The notes beneath the pieces were generated by a model. The model saw nothing but the letters and a program-made list of their open reading frames with translations. It was not told the origin of the DNA and did no database searches. A DNA stretch of 64,000 bases, from the NCBI RefSeq assembly GCF_030813055.1, contig NZ_JAUSTW010000001.1, positions 620,001-684,000 on the forward strand, written 5' to 3'. Position 1 is the stretch's first letter. Each line of letters starts with the position of its first letter. The DNA is from Neobacillus ginsengisoli (GTDB lineage: Bacteria; Bacillota; Bacilli; Bacillales_B; DSM-18226). The position numbers and the translations under genes are program-made. This document shows positions 61,448 through 64,000 of this stretch, piece by piece.

Positions 61448-62098
61448 ATGAAACAACAAATAATAGAACAAACAGAAACGTATGTCCGTAGCGAATTAGG
61501 AGAAGATGCCACCGGCCATGATTGGTATCATGTAGACCGTGTACGTAGGAATGCTTTACATATTTGTATCCAAGAAAAGGCAGGAGATCCGTTCGTAATC
61601 GAAATGGCGGCACTCCTTCATGATATATCTGATGAAAAACTTAATGAAAGTGCCGCAAAAGGGGAAGTAAAACTGGACACTTTTTTAAAAACTATTTCTT
61701 TAACTTCAGAACAGGTAGATCATATCAAACAAATTATTGCTTCCATATCCTATAAGGGCGGCCGGCAAACGGAACTAATATCAGATGAGGCAAAAATCGT
61801 TCAGGATGCAGACCGTTTAGACGCAATTGGAGCGATTGGAATTGCCAGGGCATTTGCCTACGGCGGAAAAAAAGGACAGCCTATATACGATCCGGCTATC
61901 AATGTCAGGGAAGAAATGACCTACGAAGATTATCGTAACGGAAAATCTTCAAGTATCAATCATTTCTATGAGAAGCTGCTTAAATTAGAGGGCTTGTTGA
62001 ATACAGATACGGCAAAGAGGTTGGCTGAGAGCCGACAAAAAATAATGGAAGACTTCCTGCTGCAATTTTCTCAAGAATGGAATGGTCAATTACTATGA
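61448..62098 (+). CDS. ypgQ: YpgQ, HD-domain phosphohydrolase
   Basis: 216 residues. The HD metal site is H (GHDWYHVDRVRRNA), HD in LLHDISDEKL and D in VQDADRLDAIGAIGIARAF. YpgQ of B. subtilis hydrolyses dNTPs with Mn. The ATG after AAGAAGGTG is chosen over an upstream hydrophobic frame extension. Its stop overlaps the next gene's start (ATGA). Confidence 0.9.
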   Translation: MKQQIIEQTETYVRSELGEDATGHDWYHVDRVRRNALHICIQEKAGDPFVIEMAALLHDISDEKLNESAAKGEVKLDTFLKTISLTSEQVDHIKQIIASISYKGGRQTELISDEAKIVQDADRLDAIGAIGIARAFAYGGKKGQPIYDPAINVREEMTYEDYRNGKSSSINHFYEKLLKLEGLLNTDTAKRLAESRQKIMEDFLLQFSQEWNGQLL

Positions 62099-63984
62099 AA
62101 ATGCTAACGGTTGAAAATGTTTCAAAAACCTATGGAGAAAAACAATTATTTAATGATATATCCTTTACAATTGCCGAAAAAGAACGTATTGGCCTTATTG
62201 GGGTCAATGGAACGGGAAAATCCTCACTGCTGAAAATTATAGCAGGCAGAGATCTACCTGATGATGGTAAAATTATCGCTGGAAAAGACTATTCGATATC
62301 CTTTTTAGACCAACAGCCGGAGTTCGATCCCGAAAGAACGGTTCTGGAACAAGTTTTTAGCGGTGAAGCTCCGATTTTACGGCTGATGCGTGAATATGAA
62401 AAAACCCTTTTAATACTTCATGCTGCACCGAATGATTCAAAAGTACAGGAACAGCTCTTTCAATTACAAAAACAAATGGATTCACTAGATGCCTGGGATG
62501 CCAGTACGAATGCAAAATCGATTTTAATGAAACTAGGAATTGAAGATTTTGGCGAGAAAATTGGTAATTTATCAGGTGGTCAAAAAAAACGCGTGGCTTT
62601 GGCACAGGTTTTGATTGCTGAACCTGATTTACTTATTTTAGATGAACCGACAAACCATCTTGATTTTGATACGGTGAAATGGCTGGAAGATTATTTAAGC
62701 AGGTATAACGGTTCTATTTTGTTAGTCACCCATGATCGTTACTTTTTGGATCGGGTTGCCAACAGAATGTTTGAATTAGACGGCGGATCCCTCTACAACT
62801 ACAAAGGGAATTATGCTGCCTTTTTAGAATCCAAGGCAATTCGAGAAGAAAATGAGGCTGCCACCTTTGAAAAAAGAAAAAATTTATTTAGAAGAGAGCT
62901 CGAATGGATCAGACGCGGCGCAAAAGCGAGAACAACAAAGCAAAAGGCAAGGATTGGGCGGTTTGATGAACTGGAAGAAAAGCTTTCGAGTGGGAAGCCA
63001 TCTGGTGAAAAGCTTGATATTTCGCTAAATGGCAGCAGGCTCGGCAAGCAGGTTTTTGAGCTGAAGGATGCTTCAAAGAGTTACTCGGAAAAAATAATCC
63101 TAAATCACTTTGATTTGCTGGTGAAGCCGGGAGATCGAATTGGGATTATTGGGAGAAATGGTACTGGTAAATCCACCTTATTAAATATTCTAGCTAAACG
63201 AATCCCGCTTGATGGAGGTGAATTTATTATGGGGCAGACGGTTAAAATTGCTTACTACACACAGGAAAGCGAGGATATGGATGAAAACAAGCGGATGATT
63301 GAATACATTAAAGAAACGGCTCAAATTGTAGAAACCTTGGACGGAAAAACGATCTCGGCTGCCCAAATGCTTGAACGTTTTCTTTTTCCGCCATTTTCAC
63401 ACGGGACGCCCATCCGAAAGCTTTCCGGAGGAGAAAAACGAAGATTATACTTATTAAAAATATTGATGAGTGCACCGAATGTACTTTTGTTAGACGAGCC
63501 AACGAACGATTTGGATACACAAACCTTAACTGTTCTTGAGGATTATCTTGAGGAATTTCCCGGGGTAGTGATTACTGTTTCCCATGATCGCTACTTCCTT
63601 GATAAAGTGGCAGAGCAGCTACTTGTTCTACAAGGAGAGGGGAAAATTAATTCTTTCTATGGTAATTATACAGAATACCTTGAAAACGAGACGGTGCTTG
63701 AAGCAGGAAAAACAAAAATCATGGCAAATCCACCTTCCAAAGCTCCTGAAAAGGAAAAAAAGAAAAAAATGACCTATATGGAGAAAAAAGAGTGGGAAGA
63801 AATTGATGGCGTGATTGCTCAAACTGAAGCACGTCTTGAGGAAATAGCTATGGGGATGGCCTCTGTGGGGAGTGATTTTACAAAAGCTCAGGATTTAATG
63901 AAACAGGAAGCAGACTTAAATGAAAAGCTTGAACAATTAATCGAACGCTGGTCATACCTGGCCGAGCTTGCCGAAAATGAATAG
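62095..63984 (+). CDS. ABC-F family ATPase, YfmR/Uup-like
   Basis: 629-residue soluble protein with two ABC domains. Domain 1 has Walker A GVNGTGKSSLLK near residue 40, LSGGQKKRV and LILDEPTNHLDF. The linker is at about 235-305 (WIRRGAKARTTKQKARI). Domain 2 has GRNGTGKSTLLN near 355, LSGGEKRRLYL and LLLDEPTNDLDT. A C-terminal coiled coil (about 540-625) matches Uup/YfmR proteins, which act on ribosomes stalled in elongation. Start at ATG 62095 couples it to ypgQ. Confidence 0.92.
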   Translation: MKMLTVENVSKTYGEKQLFNDISFTIAEKERIGLIGVNGTGKSSLLKIIAGRDLPDDGKIIAGKDYSISFLDQQPEFDPERTVLEQVFSGEAPILRLMREYEKTLLILHAAPNDSKVQEQLFQLQKQMDSLDAWDASTNAKSILMKLGIEDFGEKIGNLSGGQKKRVALAQVLIAEPDLLILDEPTNHLDFDTVKWLEDYLSRYNGSILLVTHDRYFLDRVANRMFELDGGSLYNYKGNYAAFLESKAIREENEAATFEKRKNLFRRELEWIRRGAKARTTKQKARIGRFDELEEKLSSGKPSGEKLDISLNGSRLGKQVFELKDASKSYSEKIILNHFDLLVKPGDRIGIIGRNGTGKSTLLNILAKRIPLDGGEFIMGQTVKIAYYTQESEDMDENKRMIEYIKETAQIVETLDGKTISAAQMLERFLFPPFSHGTPIRKLSGGEKRRLYLLKILMSAPNVLLLDEPTNDLDTQTLTVLEDYLEEFPGVVITVSHDRYFLDKVAEQLLVLQGEGKINSFYGNYTEYLENETVLEAGKTKIMANPPSKAPEKEKKKKMTYMEKKEWEEIDGVIAQTEARLEEIAMGMASVGSDFTKAQDLMKQEADLNEKLEQLIERWSYLAELAENE

Positions 63985-64000
63985 AAAATAAAAGAAAGAA

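Noticed and set aside
1..64000. Prophage, insertion sequence transposase, tRNA cluster or defence island
   Set aside because: No integrase, transposase, tRNA-like cloverleaf cluster or recognised defence gene was seen; DynA is the only gene with a reported link to phage stress.

Overview
The window is a 64 kb AT-rich stretch of a Bacillaceae chromosome. It comes from an endospore former, as shown by sspM, sspL, cotD and a YheC/YheD-type coat-associated protein. Gene order closely follows the Bacillus subtilis panBCD-dinG-ypmAB-aspB-dnaD-nth-ypoC-ponA-recU-yppCDEFG-yprAB-cotD-ypsA-gpsB-rnpB-ypsC-ypvA-ypwA-bpsA/ypbQ-dynA-ypcP-sspL-ypdQ/ypeP/ypeQ-cspD-metA backbone. The NO reductase, hybrid cluster protein and ba3 oxidase point to a facultatively anaerobic, nitrate/NO-handling Bacillus or Neobacillus-like organism; the genus is an inference.

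Layout. 1-9.2 kb: pantothenate synthesis (panBCD), DinG exonuclease-helicase, YpmA/YpmB, aspartate aminotransferase, DnaD, endonuclease III and YpoC. The asnS gene found between aspB and dnaD in B. subtilis is not here. 9.2-16.5 kb: PonA with a Gly/Thr/Pro repeat tail, RecU, YppC, SspM, small Ypp proteins and an Hsp20 protein. 16.5-18.8 kb: a short-form hybrid cluster protein and a convergent Crp/Fnr regulator. 18.9-28.2 kb: MrfA/MrfB DNA repair proteins, CotD, YpsA, GpsB, RNase P RNA, a THUMP rRNA methyltransferase and the Fe-S helicase YpvA. 28.2-38.3 kb: an accessory respiratory/NO block. It holds a Crp/Fnr regulator in one operon with two DUF2249 proteins, a heme-copper-like membrane protein and a MIP18 protein, divergent from a quinol NO reductase. 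A third DUF2249 gene, a small CxxC protein, the YpwA carboxypeptidase and a three-subunit ba3-type oxidase follow. 38.5-41.3 kb: small genes, a repeat, a Fur-controlled short transcript and the BpsA/BpsB type III polyketide pair. 41.4-64 kb: double dynamin DynA, rhodanese, YpcP, a bimodular YheC/D ATP-grasp protein, SspL, two RNase H-like proteins, CspD, TopB, MntR, MetA, Fhs, DegV, YpgQ and an ABC-F ATPase.

The most striking signal is regulatory. Five promoters in 22 kb (hcp, norZ, the crp-DUF2249 operon, the lone DUF2249 gene and the ba3 oxidase operon) carry a TGTGA-N6-TCACA-type site. In all five the site is centred exactly 41.5 bp upstream of the start predicted from its -10 box. The two local Crp/Fnr proteins have a CRP-type recognition helix (R-E-x-x-S-R) that fits TGTGA, and neither has cysteines for an Fe-S cluster. 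I infer a compact locally encoded NO/low-oxygen regulon. A second candidate novelty is a Fur-box promoter driving a roughly 250-nt terminated transcript that encodes a 26-residue hydrophobic peptide.
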